DNA from: Xanthomonas chitinilytica
GTDB lineage: Bacteria; Pseudomonadota; Gammaproteobacteria; Xanthomonadales; Xanthomonadaceae
DNA: 64,000 nt
Direction: 5' to 3'
NCBI RefSeq assembly: GCF_026107455.2
Contig: NZ_JAPCHY010000001.1
Location: forward strand, 1 to 64,000
The translations under genes and the position numbers were made by a program. Under the pieces are notes generated by a model. The model searched no databases. It was not told the origin of the DNA and saw only the letters and a program-made list of their open reading frames with translations. Numbering within the stretch: position 1 is the first letter of the stretch; every line of letters begins with the position of its first letter. Shown here piece after piece: positions 20,390-31,693 of the stretch.

Positions 20390-21850
20390 TCAGGACAAAT
20401 GCGTGAACGCGTCCTTGCACCACTGCAGGATCGGGTTCATGCCCAGCGGCAGCACCAGCAATGCCAGCGCGTTGACGCCCAGCACGATGCCCAGCACGCG
20501 GTCGCGGCCGACCGGCATCGGCTCGCCCACCGGCTCGTCGAAGTACATCACCTTGATCACGCGCAGGTAGTAGAAGCAGCCGATCACCGCGCAGATCACG
20601 CCGAGGATCGCCAGCCACAGCAGGCCGCCGTCGACCGCCGCGCCCAGCACCATCAACTTGGTCCAGAAGCCGAGGAACGGCGGGATGCCGGCCAGCGACG
20701 CCATGATGCACAGGACCAGCCCGGCCATCCACGGATTGCGCGCGTTCAGGCCCTTGAAGTCGTCGATGTTCTCGGCCTCGAAGCCGCGGCGCGACAGCGC
20801 GATGATCGCGCCGAACGCGGCGGTGGACATGATCGCGTACGACACCGCGTAGAACAGCGCCGCGGTGTAGCCGCGCTCGCCGCCACCGGCGATGCCCAGC
20901 AGCAGGAAGCCGATGTGCGAGACCGTCGAATAGGCCAGCATGCGCTTGAGGTTGCTCTGCGCGATCGCCATCAGGTTGCCGATCACCAGCGACAGCGCCG
21001 CCAGCCCGCCGATCACGCCCTGCCACTGCTCCGACAGCGGGCCCACGCCCACTTCCAGCAGCCGGTAGGCCATGCCGAAGGCGGCCAGCTTGGGCGCCGA
21101 GCTGATGAACAGCGCGATCGGGGCCGGGGCGCCCTGGTACACGTCAGGCAGCCACATGTGGAACGGCGCCGCACCGAGCTTGAAGGCCACGCCGGCGATC
21201 ATGAACACCACGCCGGTCAACAGCAGCAGGGTCTCGTCGGAATGGGTGATCGCTTCGTGGATCGCCGGCAGGCTGAGCGTGCCGGTGGCGCCGTAGATCA
21301 GCGACATGCCGTACAGCAGCAGGCCCGATGCCAGCGAACCGAGCACGATGTACTTCATGCCGGCTTCGGTCGCCAGGCCGTTCTCGCGGTTGCTGGCCAC
21401 CAGCGCGTAGGAGCACAGCGCCAGCAGTTCCAGGCCCAGGTAGACCATCAGCAGGCTGCCGGCCGAGACCAGGATCATCATGCCGGCGGTGGCGAACAGC
21501 AGCAGCACCGCGATCTCGCCCTGGTACAGGTCGCGCTCGCGCAGGTAGTTCCAACCGTAGATCAGGGTCAGGCCACTGACCAGCACCACCACGGTCTTCA
21601 TCACGTCGGCGGCGTTGTCGCGCACGAACATGCCGTGGAACACCTCGCCCTGCCCGCCGACGCCGGCGACCAGCATGGCGAACACGACCGCCAGGATCGC
21701 GACCGACAGGATGTGGGTCCAGACCTTGTGGCGCTGGCTGATGAACAGATCGAGGATCAGCAGCGCGAAGGTGCTCCCGATCAGCACCAGTTCTGGCAGC
21801 AGCGGCGGGAGGTCGGCGGCGGTCAACGGCACAAGCGTCGGCGTGGTCAT
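20390..21850 (-). CDS. nuoN: NADH:quinone oxidoreductase subunit N
   Basis: Antiporter-like membrane subunit of complex I, one of three proton-translocating modules. The 486-residue protein is almost entirely hydrophobic, about 14 transmembrane helices, with the family's LELLALCSYAL, KYIVLGSLASGLLLYG and KLGAAPFHMWLPDVYQGAP segments that hold the key lysines and glutamate. ATG at 21850 was preferred over an adjacent ATG and TTG because AGGA lies seven bases upstream. It is the last gene of the nuo operon. Confidence 0.97.
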   Translation of the reverse strand: MTTPTLVPLTAADLPPLLPELVLIGSTFALLILDLFISQRHKVWTHILSVAILAVVFAMLVAGVGGQGEVFHGMFVRDNAADVMKTVVVLVSGLTLIYGWNYLRERDLYQGEIAVLLLFATAGMMILVSAGSLLMVYLGLELLALCSYALVASNRENGLATEAGMKYIVLGSLASGLLLYGMSLIYGATGTLSLPAIHEAITHSDETLLLLTGVVFMIAGVAFKLGAAPFHMWLPDVYQGAPAPIALFISSAPKLAAFGMAYRLLEVGVGPLSEQWQGVIGGLAALSLVIGNLMAIAQSNLKRMLAYSTVSHIGFLLLGIAGGGERGYTAALFYAVSYAIMSTAAFGAIIALSRRGFEAENIDDFKGLNARNPWMAGLVLCIMASLAGIPPFLGFWTKLMVLGAAVDGGLLWLAILGVICAVIGCFYYLRVIKVMYFDEPVGEPMPVGRDRVLGIVLGVNALALLVLPLGMNPILQWCKDAFTHLS

Positions 21851-21886
21851 CATCAAATCCTGGAATCAATACTCTCGACGGCCCGA

Positions 21887-23395
21887 TTACAGCAGCTTGC
21901 TGGATGCGATCTGCATCGCCAGCTTCGCGATCGACGGCTCCATCAGGTCGGTCAACGGCTTCGGGTACAGACCCACGGCCAATACACCCACGGCGAACAC
22001 GCCAAGCACCAGCCACTCGCGGCCGTTGATGTCCTTCAGCCCGGCGACATGGGCATTGGCCACCTCGCCGAAGAACACGCGCTTGTACAGCCACAGCGTA
22101 TAGCCGGCGCCGATGATCAGCGTGGTCGCGGCGCCGAAGGCCACCAGCGGGTGCCACTGGAAGCTGGCCAGCACCACCATGAACTCGCCGACGAAACCGC
22201 TGGTGCCCGGCAGGCCCGCGTTGGCCATGAAGAACAGCATGGCGAAGGTGGCGAACCACGGCATCGTGTTGACCACGCCGCCGTAGTCGGAGATCCGCCG
22301 GCTGTGCACGCGGTCGTACAGCACGCCGACGCAGGAGAACATCGCGCCGGAGACGAAGCCGTGCGAGATCATCTGCACCATGGCGCCCTGCAGGCCCAGG
22401 CGCGCGGCGTCCGGATTGCCGGCCTCGCGCACCAGCCACAGCGCGATGAAGGTGCCCAGGGTGACGAAGCCCATGTGCGCGATCGACGAATAGGCGATCA
22501 GCTTCTTCATGTCGTCCTGCACCAGCGCCACCAGGCCGACGTAGATCACCGCCACCAGCGACAGCGCGATCACCAGCCACGCCCATTCCTGGCTGGCGTC
22601 GGGGACGATCGGCAGGTTGAAGCGCAGGAAACCATAGCCGCCGATCTTCAGCGCGATCGCCGCCAGGATCACCGAACCGGCGGTCGGCGCCTCGACGTGC
22701 GCGTCCGGCAGCCAGGTGTGGACCGGGAACATCGGCACCTTGACCGCGAACGCGATCAGGAAGGCGAAGAAGATCCAGGTCTGTTCCTTGGCGCTGAGCT
22801 GCAGCGCGTACAGGTCGGCCAGCTGGAAGCTGCCGCCCTTCAGGTACAGGTAGATCAGCGCCACCAGCATCAGCACCGAGCCGAGGAAGGTGTACAGGAA
22901 GAACTTCAGGGCCGCGTAGATGCGGCGCGGGCCGCCCCAGACGCCGATGATCAGGAACATCGGGATCAGCATGGCCTCGAAGAACACGTAGAACAGCATC
23001 GCGTCGGTGGCGGCGAAGATGCCGACGGTGACGCCTTCCAGGATCAGGAACGAGGCCACGTACTGGTTCACGCGCTTGTCGATCACGCCCCAGGCGCCGA
23101 TCAGCGCCAACACCCCGACCAGCGTGGTCAGCAGCACCAGCGCGATGGCGATGCCGTCCACGCCCAGGTTGTAGCCGATGTCGAACGCCGGGATCCACGG
23201 CCGCTGCTCGACGAACTGCAGCGCGTCGTTGCCGGGGTCGTAGCCGCTGAGCAGCGACAGGCTGAACAGGAACGTCAGCAATGCCACGCCCAGCGACGCC
23301 CAGCGGGCGATCCGTGCGTCGCGCACGGCAAGGATCAGGGCACCGCCGATGATCGGCAGCCAGATGAGGACACTGAGTAGGGGCCAGTTCGACAC
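21887..23395 (-). CDS. nuoM: NADH:quinone oxidoreductase subunit M
   Basis: Second antiporter-like proton-pumping subunit of complex I, 502 residues with about 14 transmembrane helices. Family marks are the glutamate-bearing FYVFFEAMLIPMFLIIG segment, VKVPMFPVHTWLPDAHVEAP and the lysine-bearing KLIAYSSIAHMGF. Start is GTG at 23393-23395. It lies 20 bases after nuoL and 36 bases before nuoN. Confidence 0.97.
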   Translation of the reverse strand: MSNWPLLSVLIWLPIIGGALILAVRDARIARWASLGVALLTFLFSLSLLSGYDPGNDALQFVEQRPWIPAFDIGYNLGVDGIAIALVLLTTLVGVLALIGAWGVIDKRVNQYVASFLILEGVTVGIFAATDAMLFYVFFEAMLIPMFLIIGVWGGPRRIYAALKFFLYTFLGSVLMLVALIYLYLKGGSFQLADLYALQLSAKEQTWIFFAFLIAFAVKVPMFPVHTWLPDAHVEAPTAGSVILAAIALKIGGYGFLRFNLPIVPDASQEWAWLVIALSLVAVIYVGLVALVQDDMKKLIAYSSIAHMGFVTLGTFIALWLVREAGNPDAARLGLQGAMVQMISHGFVSGAMFSCVGVLYDRVHSRRISDYGGVVNTMPWFATFAMLFFMANAGLPGTSGFVGEFMVVLASFQWHPLVAFGAATTLIIGAGYTLWLYKRVFFGEVANAHVAGLKDINGREWLVLGVFAVGVLAVGLYPKPLTDLMEPSIAKLAMQIASSKLL

Positions 23396-23415
23396 GTCTT
23401 CTTATTCCGTACAGG

Positions 23416-25551
23416 TCAGCGCCAGAAATGCATCAGCACGCCCAGCAGGGCGATCAGGCCGATGATCATCACGAAGGCGTAGTGATAGAGGAAACCGGAT
23501 TGGGTACGGCGCAGCAGGCTGGCCGCCAGATCGACCACGCGGGCCGAACCGTTGACCACCAGGCCGTCAACCACATGCGTATCGATGGCGCGCGACACCT
23601 TGCCCAGCTGCAACGAACCGCCGGCGAAGCCGTTGATCCACAGCTTGTCGAAGCCGTACTTGTTCTCCAGCACCGACACCAGCGGCGCCAGTGCCTTGCG
23701 CGCACGCCCGGCCAGCTCCGGCTTCCAGATGTAGCACAGCAGCGCCAGCAGCAGGCCGGCCACGGTCAGCCAGAACGCCGGCATCATCATGCCGTGCAGC
23801 GCGTACTTGACCGGGCCATGCCAGAACTCCTGGCCGACCGCGGCCACGGTATCGCGCGCCGGGTCGTAGAAGTCGACGATGCCGGTGAAGAACGAGCTCG
23901 CCTGCCCCGGGATCGCGGCCGCGGCATGCGCGCCGGACCAGCCGGTGCCGAACAGCATCGGACCGATGGTGAAGAAGCCGATCGCGATCGACGGGATCGC
24001 CAGCAGGATCAGCGGCAGCGTCACCACCCACGGGGTCTCGTGCGGCTCGTGGGCGCCGTGATGGCCATGGCCGTGGTCGTCGTGGTGCGCGTCGGCGGCG
24101 TGGTGGCCGTCATGGCCGTGGCCATGGTCGTCGTGCGCGTCGCGGAAGCGTTCCTTGCCGTGGAAGGTCATGAACAGCAGGCGGAAGCTGTAGAAGCTGG
24201 TGACGATCACGCCGCCCAGCACCGCCCAGTAGCCGTAGGTCGCGATCCAGCTCGACGACTCGTGCGCGTGGTGCGCGGCCGCCTCGATGATCGTGTCCTT
24301 GGAATAGAAGCCGGAGAAGAACGGGGTGCCGACCAGCGCCAGCGTACCGATCCACATGGTGACGAAGGTGATCGGCATGTACTTGCGCAGGCCGCCCATC
24401 TTGCGCATGTCCTGCTCGTGGTGCATGGCGATGATCACCGAGCCGGCGCCCAGGAACAGCAGCGCCTTGAAGAAGGCATGGGTCATCAGGTGGAACACCG
24501 CGGCCGAGTAGGCCGACACGCCCAGCGCCACGGTCATGTAGCCCAGCTGCGACAGCGTCGAATAGGCGACCACGCGCTTGATGTCGTTCTGCACGATGCC
24601 GATCAGGCCGGTGAAGAACGCGGTGGTGGCGCCGATGAACAGCACGAAATCCAGCGCGGTCTGCGACAGCTCGAACAGCGGCGACATGCGCGCCACCATG
24701 AAGATGCCGGCGGTCACCATGGTCGCGGCGTGGATCAGCGCCGAGATCGGGGTCGGGCCTTCCATCGAGTCCGGCAGCCACACGTGCAGCGGCACCTGCG
24801 CCGACTTGCCCATCGCGCCGATGAACAGGCAGATGCAGATCAGCGTGGCCACGTTCCATTCCTGGCCGGCGAACAGCTGCACGACGGCGTGGCCGGTGAT
24901 GTCGCTGCCCAGCATCGCGGTGGCGTTGGCGAACACCGTGGCGTAGTCCAGGGTGCCGAACGCCCACAGCACGCCGGCGATGCCCAGCAGGAAGCCGAAG
25001 TCGCCGACGCGGTTGACCAGGAACGCCTTCATGTTGGCGAAGATCGCGGTCGGGCGCTTGAACCAGAAGCCGATCAGCAGGTACGACACCAGGCCCACCG
25101 CTTCCCAGCCGAAGAACAGCTGCAGGAAGTTGTTGCTCATCACCAGGGTGAGCATCGAGAAGGTGAACAGCGAGATGTAGCTGAAGAAGCGCTGGTAGCC
25201 CGGATCGTCGGCCATGTAGCCGATGGTGTAGACGTGCACCAGCAGCGACACGAAGGTCACCACCACCATCATCATCGCGGTCAGGTTGTCGACCATGAAG
25301 CCGACGTGGGCCGAGTACTGGCCGACCTCGAAGAAGGTGTAGACGTTCTGGTTGAACGGGCTGGCGCCCTGCCCGACCAGCTGGTACAGCACGTAGCACG
25401 ACAGCGCACAGCTGATGGCCACGCCCAGGATGGTGACGGCCTGGGCGCCCTTGCGCCCCACCTGGCGACCGAACAGGCCGGCGATGATGCTGCCGAACAG
25501 CGGTGCCAGCACCACTGCGATCAACAGACTCTTGGAGAGAGTGATTTCCAT
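23416..25551 (-). CDS. nuoL: NADH:quinone oxidoreductase subunit L with histidine-rich loop
   Basis: Distal antiporter-like subunit of complex I, 711 residues, longer than E. coli NuoL (613). It has FFGWEAVGLVSYLLIGFW, KSAQVPLHVWLPDSMEGPTP and KRVVAYSTLSQLGYM in the pump core, and the C-terminal region that forms the long lateral helix along the membrane arm. Most of the extra length is a hydrophilic loop at about residues 471-505 with 14 histidines and many aspartates (HDDHGHGHDGHH...). Such a stretch could bind metal, but this is not known. ATG at 25551 is followed by the normal N-terminus. Confidence 0.96.
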   Translation of the reverse strand: MEITLSKSLLIAVVLAPLFGSIIAGLFGRQVGRKGAQAVTILGVAISCALSCYVLYQLVGQGASPFNQNVYTFFEVGQYSAHVGFMVDNLTAMMMVVVTFVSLLVHVYTIGYMADDPGYQRFFSYISLFTFSMLTLVMSNNFLQLFFGWEAVGLVSYLLIGFWFKRPTAIFANMKAFLVNRVGDFGFLLGIAGVLWAFGTLDYATVFANATAMLGSDITGHAVVQLFAGQEWNVATLICICLFIGAMGKSAQVPLHVWLPDSMEGPTPISALIHAATMVTAGIFMVARMSPLFELSQTALDFVLFIGATTAFFTGLIGIVQNDIKRVVAYSTLSQLGYMTVALGVSAYSAAVFHLMTHAFFKALLFLGAGSVIIAMHHEQDMRKMGGLRKYMPITFVTMWIGTLALVGTPFFSGFYSKDTIIEAAAHHAHESSSWIATYGYWAVLGGVIVTSFYSFRLLFMTFHGKERFRDAHDDHGHGHDGHHAADAHHDDHGHGHHGAHEPHETPWVVTLPLILLAIPSIAIGFFTIGPMLFGTGWSGAHAAAAIPGQASSFFTGIVDFYDPARDTVAAVGQEFWHGPVKYALHGMMMPAFWLTVAGLLLALLCYIWKPELAGRARKALAPLVSVLENKYGFDKLWINGFAGGSLQLGKVSRAIDTHVVDGLVVNGSARVVDLAASLLRRTQSGFLYHYAFVMIIGLIALLGVLMHFWR

Positions 25552-25558
25552 CTGCGGA

Positions 25559-25864
25559 TCAGCCCTTCAGCGAATCGACTTCGCCGACATTGATGGTGCG
25601 GCGGGTACGGAACAGGGTCACCAGGATCGCCAGGCCGATCGCGGCCTCGGCCGCGGCCACGGTCATGATGAAGAACACGAACAGCTGCCCGGCGGGGTCG
25701 CCCAGCTCGCGCGAGAAGCCGATGAAGTTGATGTTCACCGACAGCAGCATCAGCTCGATCGACATCAACAGCACGATGATGTTCTTGCGGTTGAGGAAGA
25801 TGCCGGCGACGCTGATGCAGAACAGCACCGCGCCCAGCGCCAGCATGTGGCCCAGAGTGATCAT
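25559..25864 (-). CDS. nuoK: NADH:quinone oxidoreductase subunit K
   Basis: Small membrane subunit of complex I, 101 residues with three transmembrane helices. The second and third helices hold the conserved glutamates of the proton channel ([10 protein letters not shown] and [10 protein letters not shown]). The ATG at 25864 overlaps the nuoJ stop in an ATGA. It is followed after seven bases by nuoL. Confidence 0.96.
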   Translation of the reverse strand: MITLGHMLALGAVLFCISVAGIFLNRKNIIVLLMSIELMLLSVNINFIGFSRELGDPAGQLFVFFIMTVAAAEAAIGLAILVTLFRTRRTINVGEVDSLKG

Positions 25865-26526
25865 GGCTTGGTCTCCTCCGCGTCTTGCGATTGCGTGGGT
25901 TTCGAGGCGCTGTGCACCACCGGCGTTTCCGCCGCCATCTTGACCATGCGCAGGCGGCTGCCCGCCTTGACCCGGGTCTGCTCGGACGGGTTCTGCGTCT
26001 TCAGGCCGGTACGGCGGCGCAGGGTCAGCATCACCGCGGCGATCACCGCCACGGTCAGGATCACCGCGGCGAACTCGAACGGCAGCAGGTACTCGGTGAA
26101 CAGGCTGCGCGCCAGCCAGGTGGTGTTGGAGGTGTCGGCCGCCAGCGCGGCGGCGTTGTCGGCCGGGAACGGGTTGACCGCCCTGCCCTTCACCCCGATC
26201 AGGATCAGCATCTGCACCAGCATGGCCACCGCCACCACCAGCCCGATCGGCAGGTAGCGCACCCAGCCCTCGCGCAGGTTGGTCGGGTCGATGTCCAGCA
26301 TCATCACCACGAACAGGAACAGCACCATCACCGCGCCGACGTACACCAGCACCAGCGCCACGGCCAGGAACTCGGCGCCGACCAGCAGCCACACGCAGGC
26401 CACGGAGAAGAAGGTCAGGATCAGGCACAGCACGGCGTACACCGGGTTGCGCACGCTGATCACCGCAGCGGCGGAAACGCCGGCCACGATCGAGAAGAAC
26501 CAGAAAGCGATATTTACCCAATCCAT
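25861..26526 (-). CDS. nuoJ: NADH:quinone oxidoreductase subunit J
   Basis: Membrane subunit of complex I with five transmembrane helices, 221 residues. The N-terminal [10 protein letters not shown] and [19 protein letters not shown] segments, including the pi-bulge helix region, are typical. The C-terminal hydrophilic tail of about 45 residues ([14 protein letters not shown]...) is longer than in E. coli and ends with low-complexity charged sequence. It overlaps nuoK by four bases and follows nuoI by nine. Confidence 0.95.
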   Translation of the reverse strand: MDWVNIAFWFFSIVAGVSAAAVISVRNPVYAVLCLILTFFSVACVWLLVGAEFLAVALVLVYVGAVMVLFLFVVMMLDIDPTNLREGWVRYLPIGLVVAVAMLVQMLILIGVKGRAVNPFPADNAAALAADTSNTTWLARSLFTEYLLPFEFAAVILTVAVIAAVMLTLRRRTGLKTQNPSEQTRVKAGSRLRMVKMAAETPVVHSASKPTQSQDAEETKP

Positions 26527-26535
26527 CTCGCGACC

Positions 26536-27024
26536 TCAGCGGAAAGCGGCGTCGGCGGCGCGGCGTTCGGCGATCTCGGCTTCCAGCCGGTCTCCGATCG
26601 CCAGCAGCTGCGGCTTGGTGACGATGTTCTCGCCACGATTCTCGAAGTGGTACTCGAGAATGTGGGTCTCGACGATCGAGTCCACCGGGCAGCTTTCCTC
26701 GCAGAAGCCGCAGTAGATGCACTTGAACAGGTCGATGTCGTAACGGGTGGTGCGGCGGGTGCCGTCCTCGCGCCTGGTCGAGTCGATGGTGATCGCCAGC
26801 GCCGGGCACACCGCCTCGCACAGCTTGCAGGCGATGCAGCGCTCCTCGCCGTTGGGATACCGGCGCAGCGCATGCAGGCCGCGGAAGCGCGGCGACTGCG
26901 GGAACTTCTCCATCGGGTACAGCACGGTGTACTTCGGCTTGAAGGCGTACTTCAGCGTCAGCCACAGGCCGCCGAGCAGTTCGAGCAGCAGCAGGCTCTT
27001 GAAGTAATGGATAACCCTGTTCAT
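26536..27024 (-). CDS. nuoI: NADH:quinone oxidoreductase subunit I (2x[4Fe-4S])
   Basis: Ferredoxin-like subunit of the peripheral arm carrying clusters N6a and N6b, which pass electrons toward NuoB. The 162-residue protein has two classic motifs, [12 protein letters not shown] and [12 protein letters not shown], and the amphipathic N-terminal helix that lies on the membrane. A GTG sits directly before the ATG chosen at 27024. It begins three bases after the nuoH stop. Confidence 0.97.
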   Translation of the reverse strand: MNRVIHYFKSLLLLELLGGLWLTLKYAFKPKYTVLYPMEKFPQSPRFRGLHALRRYPNGEERCIACKLCEAVCPALAITIDSTRREDGTRRTTRYDIDLFKCIYCGFCEESCPVDSIVETHILEYHFENRGENIVTKPQLLAIGDRLEAEIAERRAADAAFR

Positions 27025-27027
27025 CAC

Positions 27028-28119
27028 TCAGACGCCCTTTTGGATCACACCGAAAAACACCATCAACGCCGTTACCGCGATCCACACGATGGTGAGCGGG
27101 ATGAACACCTTCCAGCCCAGGCGCATGATCTGGTCGTAACGGAAGCGCGGGAAGCTGGCACGGAACCAGATGTACGCGCTGGCGAAGAACACCACCTTCA
27201 GCAGCAGCCACGGCCAGCCGCCGTTCCAGATCCAGTCGATCCACGGCGAGATGTCCGCCGTGACCCAGCCCTGGATCGGGCTCAGCCAGCCGCCGAGGAA
27301 GAAGATCGAGATCAGGAAGCTGATCAGGATCATGTTGGCGTATTCGGCCAGGAAGAACAGCGCGAACGCACCGCCGGAGTATTCGACCATGTGGCCGGCG
27401 ACGATTTCCGACTCGCCCTCCACCACGTCGAACGGCGCGCGGTTGGTCTCGGCCACGCCGGACACCCAGTACACGACGAACAACGGCAGCAGCGGGATCA
27501 GGAACCAGTCGAAGAAGCCGGAGTTGCCGGCCTGCGCGGCCACGATCTCGCTCAGGTTGAGGCTGCCGGCGGCGATCATCACGCCGACCAGGGCGAAGCC
27601 CATCGCGATCTCGTAGCTGACCACCTGCGCGGCCGAACGCATCGCGCCGAGGAAGGCGTACTTCGAGTTCGAGGCCCAGCCGGCCAGGATCACGCCGTAC
27701 ACGCCCAGCGAGGTCATCGCCAGCAGGTACAGCAGGCCGGCGTTGGCGTTGGACAGCACCAACTTGGCATCGAACGGCACCACCGCCCAGGCGGCGAACG
27801 CCGGCGCCAGCACGATCAGCGGCGCCAGCACGTACATCGACTTGTGCGCGCTGCTGGGACGGATGATCTCCTTGAACAGCAGCTTGAAGACGTCGGCGAA
27901 GGCCTGGAAGATGCCCATGCCGACGTACATCGGCCCGTGGCGCACGTGCATCCAGCCGATCAGCTTGCGCTCCCAGACCACGTAGAAGGCCACGGCGATG
28001 ATCACCGGCATGGCGATCGTCAGGATCTTCAGCACGATCCACAGTACCGCGCCGATGTCGCCCAGCCCCAGCAGCCACTGGTGCAGCGGGTCGATCGCGT
28101 TCAACAGCATCTCGTTCAT
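27028..28119 (-). CDS. nuoH: NADH:quinone oxidoreductase subunit H
   Basis: Membrane subunit that joins the peripheral and membrane arms and lines the quinone tunnel. The 363-residue protein has about eight transmembrane helices and the conserved [38 protein letters not shown] (split across the third helix) and [15 protein letters not shown] loops. ATG at 28119 overlaps the nuoG stop in an ATGA. Confidence 0.97.
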   Translation of the reverse strand: MNEMLLNAIDPLHQWLLGLGDIGAVLWIVLKILTIAMPVIIAVAFYVVWERKLIGWMHVRHGPMYVGMGIFQAFADVFKLLFKEIIRPSSAHKSMYVLAPLIVLAPAFAAWAVVPFDAKLVLSNANAGLLYLLAMTSLGVYGVILAGWASNSKYAFLGAMRSAAQVVSYEIAMGFALVGVMIAAGSLNLSEIVAAQAGNSGFFDWFLIPLLPLFVVYWVSGVAETNRAPFDVVEGESEIVAGHMVEYSGGAFALFFLAEYANMILISFLISIFFLGGWLSPIQGWVTADISPWIDWIWNGGWPWLLLKVVFFASAYIWFRASFPRFRYDQIMRLGWKVFIPLTIVWIAVTALMVFFGVIQKGV

Positions 28120-30353
28120 GCAGCCACCACCGTTACCCGACCGGCGCCCAGCGGTGCGGTCGCACCGTGGCCCGTTTCGATCCAGACCGAACCTGCCGCG
28201 ACCCGTGCGTCCACCACCACCGGCAGCGTCGCCTTGCCGGCCTCGGTGCCGACCTTGGCCATCTGGCCTTCGCTCAGCTGCAGGCGGGCGGCGTCATCGC
28301 TGTTGAGCACGATGCGCGGCGCGTTGTTGAGCGGGTGCGCCTGCAGCGCGGCGGCGCGGCGGACCACTGCATCGGTGCGGTAGATCGCCGGCGTGGCCGC
28401 CACTTCCAGGCCCTCGCCCGCCACCGGCGTGGCCGCCGAGGTGGCGACCTCGACGCTGACCGGGGCCAGGCTGGCGCGCAGGCCGGCCAGGTCGGTGAAC
28501 TCGAAACCAGACAGCTGCAGTTCGCCGCCGAGCGCACGCAGCGCACGCCAGCCTTCGCGTGCCTCGCCCGGCAGCTTGCCGCCGGCGCGGGCCTGCTGTT
28601 CGCGACCGTCGAGGTTGGTCAGGGTGGCGTCGACTTCCGGCAGCGCGCCGATCGGCAGGATCACGTCGGCGACGTCGCGGGTCGAAGCGCAGGCGTACTG
28701 GCTGAACGCCACCACCTGGGCACCGGCCAGCGCCTTGCGGGCGGCAGCGGTGTCGGCGAAATCCAGGCCCGGCTCGATGCCGTACAGGACATAGGCCTTG
28801 CGCGGCTGGGCCAGCATCGCGGCGACGTCCTTGCCGGCCGGCAGTACGCCGGCACGGGCCAGGCCCACGGCATTGGCGCCCTGCGGGATGCGGCACAGGC
28901 GGGCGCCGGTGGCCGTGGCGAACTCGCGCGCGGCGGCGCGGATCGCGGCAGCCTGCGGATGGTTCTCGGCGACCGCGCCGACCAGCAGCACGGCATTGCC
29001 GCCCGCGGCCTTGACCGCATCGCGCAGCTCGGCATTGCCCAGCGCCTCGACGAACTTCGACGGCGCCACGATCTGCTTGCCGGCCAGCGCGAACGCGAAG
29101 TCGAAATCGACCGGGTTGATCGCATGGATCTTGGCGCCGTGCTTGGTCTGCGCCTTGCGCAGGCGGGCGTGCAGCAGCGGCAGCTCATGACGGATGTTGC
29201 TGCCGAGCACGACGATCGCGTCGGCGCGCTCGATCTCCGCCAGCGGCATCGCGAACGGCTCGGCCACGGCGGCGTCGGAGAAGTCGCGGTTGTCGATGCG
29301 GTGGTCGATGTTGCTCGAACCCAGGCCGGCGGCCAGACGTGCCAGCAATGCGCCCTCCTCGTTCGAGGTGGCCGGATGCACCAGCACGCCGAGGTCGTCG
29401 CCGCGATTGCCGGCAAGTACCTCGCGGGCAACGGCCAGGCCTTCGGCCCAGCTCACTTCCTTCCATTCACCGTCGACCTTCTTCAACGGCTTGACCGCAC
29501 GGTCTTCGCTGTACAGGCCCTGGTGCGAATAGCGGTCGCGATCGGACAGCCAGCATTCGTTCACCGCCTCGTTGTCGCGCGGCACCGCGCGCAGCACTTC
29601 GCCGCGGCGCACGTGCACGAACAGGTTGGAACCCATCGCATCGTGGTAGCCCAGCGACTCGCGCGCGGTCAGTTCCCACGGGCGGGCGCGGAACTGGAAC
29701 ACCTTGTTGGTCAGCGCGCCGACCGGGCACACGTCGATGACGTTGCCGGACAGCTCGGTGGTCAGCGGCTTGCCGTCGTAGGTGCCGATCTGCAGGTTCT
29801 CGCCGCGGTACATGCCGCCCAGCTCGTAGGTACCGGCCACTTCCGCGGTGAAGCGGACGCAGCGGGTGCACTGGATGCAGCGGGTCATCTCGGTGGCGAC
29901 CAGCGGACCGATGTCCTCGTCCGGCACCACGCGCTTGCGCTCGTTGAAGCGGCTGACCGAGCGGCCGTAGCCCAGCGACACGTCCTGCAGCTCGCACTCG
30001 CCGCCCTGGTCGCAGATCGGGCAGTCCAGCGGGTGGTTGATCAGCAGGAACTCCATCACCGAACGCTGGTACTTCAGCGCCTTCTCGCTGCGGGTGGCGA
30101 CCTTCATGCCGTCCATCACCGGAGTGGCGCAGGCCGGCGCCGGCTTGGGCGACTTCTCGACGTCGACCAGGCACATGCGGCAGTTGGCCGCGATCGGCAG
30201 CTTCTCGTGGTAGCAGAAGCGCGGGATCGGGATGCCGGCCTTGTCGGCGGCCTGGATGATCATCGACCCCTTGGGCACCACCAGCGACTGGCCGTCGATC
30301 TCGACGGTCACGTGGTCCGGTGGCACGTTGGGATTTACCGGTTGCGCGCTCAT
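28116..30353 (-). CDS. nuoG: NADH:quinone oxidoreductase subunit G
   Basis: Largest peripheral subunit of complex I, 745 residues. The N-terminal 2Fe-2S domain includes [18 protein letters not shown], then the HxxxCxxC-type [14 protein letters not shown] and the [10 protein letters not shown] cluster ligands. The rest is a molybdopterin-oxidoreductase-like fold that has lost cofactor binding, weakly conserved and alanine-rich toward the C-terminus. ATG at 30353 overlaps the nuoF stop. Confidence 0.96.
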   Translation of the reverse strand: MSAQPVNPNVPPDHVTVEIDGQSLVVPKGSMIIQAADKAGIPIPRFCYHEKLPIAANCRMCLVDVEKSPKPAPACATPVMDGMKVATRSEKALKYQRSVMEFLLINHPLDCPICDQGGECELQDVSLGYGRSVSRFNERKRVVPDEDIGPLVATEMTRCIQCTRCVRFTAEVAGTYELGGMYRGENLQIGTYDGKPLTTELSGNVIDVCPVGALTNKVFQFRARPWELTARESLGYHDAMGSNLFVHVRRGEVLRAVPRDNEAVNECWLSDRDRYSHQGLYSEDRAVKPLKKVDGEWKEVSWAEGLAVAREVLAGNRGDDLGVLVHPATSNEEGALLARLAAGLGSSNIDHRIDNRDFSDAAVAEPFAMPLAEIERADAIVVLGSNIRHELPLLHARLRKAQTKHGAKIHAINPVDFDFAFALAGKQIVAPSKFVEALGNAELRDAVKAAGGNAVLLVGAVAENHPQAAAIRAAAREFATATGARLCRIPQGANAVGLARAGVLPAGKDVAAMLAQPRKAYVLYGIEPGLDFADTAAARKALAGAQVVAFSQYACASTRDVADVILPIGALPEVDATLTNLDGREQQARAGGKLPGEAREGWRALRALGGELQLSGFEFTDLAGLRASLAPVSVEVATSAATPVAGEGLEVAATPAIYRTDAVVRRAAALQAHPLNNAPRIVLNSDDAARLQLSEGQMAKVGTEAGKATLPVVVDARVAAGSVWIETGHGATAPLGAGRVTVVAA

Positions 30354-31690
30354 GCGGCAGCAGCCTCCACCTTCTTGCCGTCAACCATCGAATGACCGTT
30401 GACGATGTAGTACTCGAACTCGTCCCAGAACTGGCGCAGGAAGCCCTGGATGGGCCATGCCGCCGCCTCGCCGAAGGCGCAGATGGTGTGGCCCTCGATC
30501 TGGCCGGCCACGGTGCGCAGCTGGTGCAGGTCTTCCATCGTGGCCTTGCCGGCGACGATGCGTTCCAGCACGCGGTGCATCCAGCCGGTGCCCTCGCGGC
30601 ACGGGGTGCACTGGCCGCAGGATTCCTTGTGGAAGAACTGCGAGATGCGGCAGGCGAACTTGACGCAGCAGACGCTGTCGTCCAGCACCACGATCGCGCC
30701 CGAACCCAGGCCGGTGCCCAGTGCGCGCAGGGTGTCGTAGTCCATCTGCAGGCCCTTGAGTTCCTCGGCCTTCAGCACCGGCATCGATACGCCGCCCGGG
30801 ATCGCGCCCTTGAGGGTGCGGCCCGGACGCAGGCCGCCGGCCATCTCCAGCAGCTCGTCGAAGGTGGTGCCCAGCGGCACCTCGAAGTTGCCGCCCTTCT
30901 GCACGCAGCCGGAGACCGAGAAGATCTTCGGGCCGCCGTTCTTGGTCCGGCTCAGGCCCAGGAACCATTCCGGGCCGTTGCGGATGATCGCCGGCACCGA
31001 GGCGTAGGTCTCGGTGTTGTTGATCGTGCTCGGCTTGCCGTACAGGCCGAAATTGGCCGGGAACGGCGGCTTGTAGCGCGGCTGGCCCTTCTTGCCTTCC
31101 AGCGATTCCATCAGCGCGGTTTCTTCGCCGCAGATGTAGGCGCCGGCGCCCAGCGCGCCGTAGATGTCGATGTCCACGCCGCTGCCCAGCACGTTCTTGC
31201 CCAGCCAGCCGTGCTTGTAGGCATCGGCCAGGGCCTGCTCGAAGTGCTCGAACGGCTCGTGGTGGAACTCGCCGCGCAGGTAGTTGTAGCCCACGGTCGA
31301 GCCGGTGGCGTAGCAGGCGATGGCCATGCCCTCCACCACCGAGTGCGGGTTGTAGCGCAGGATGTCGCGGTCCTTGCAGGTGCCCGGCTCGGACTCGTCC
31401 GAGTTGCACAGGATGTACTTCTGCATGTCGCCCTTGGGCATGAAGGACCACTTCAGGCCGGTCGGGAAGCCCGCGCCGCCACGGCCGCGCAGGTTCGACT
31501 GCTTGACCATCTCGATGACCTGCTCCGGCGGGATCTTCTCTTCGAGGATCTTGCGCAGGGCGGCGTAGCCACCGGTCTTGAGGTAGCTCTCGTACGACCA
31601 CGGGGTGTCGTAGTGCAGCGTGGTGTAGACCACCTGGTGCGGCAGCGGGGCGGGACCGACCGGACCGGCGGGAGCGTGATGATGTGCCAT
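30350..31690 (-). CDS. nuoF: NADH:quinone oxidoreductase subunit F (FMN and NADH site)
   Basis: Subunit that oxidises NADH through FMN and cluster N3. The 446-residue protein shows the NADH/FMN glycine-rich loop [14 protein letters not shown], the [18 protein letters not shown] flavin segment and the 4Fe-4S motif [10 protein letters not shown]. The start at 31690 precedes a short histidine/proline-rich N-terminus. It lies three bases after nuoE. Confidence 0.97.
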   Translation of the reverse strand: MAHHHAPAGPVGPAPLPHQVVYTTLHYDTPWSYESYLKTGGYAALRKILEEKIPPEQVIEMVKQSNLRGRGGAGFPTGLKWSFMPKGDMQKYILCNSDESEPGTCKDRDILRYNPHSVVEGMAIACYATGSTVGYNYLRGEFHHEPFEHFEQALADAYKHGWLGKNVLGSGVDIDIYGALGAGAYICGEETALMESLEGKKGQPRYKPPFPANFGLYGKPSTINNTETYASVPAIIRNGPEWFLGLSRTKNGGPKIFSVSGCVQKGGNFEVPLGTTFDELLEMAGGLRPGRTLKGAIPGGVSMPVLKAEELKGLQMDYDTLRALGTGLGSGAIVVLDDSVCCVKFACRISQFFHKESCGQCTPCREGTGWMHRVLERIVAGKATMEDLHQLRTVAGQIEGHTICAFGEAAAWPIQGFLRQFWDEFEYYIVNGHSMVDGKKVEAAAA

Positions 31691-31693
31691 GGC

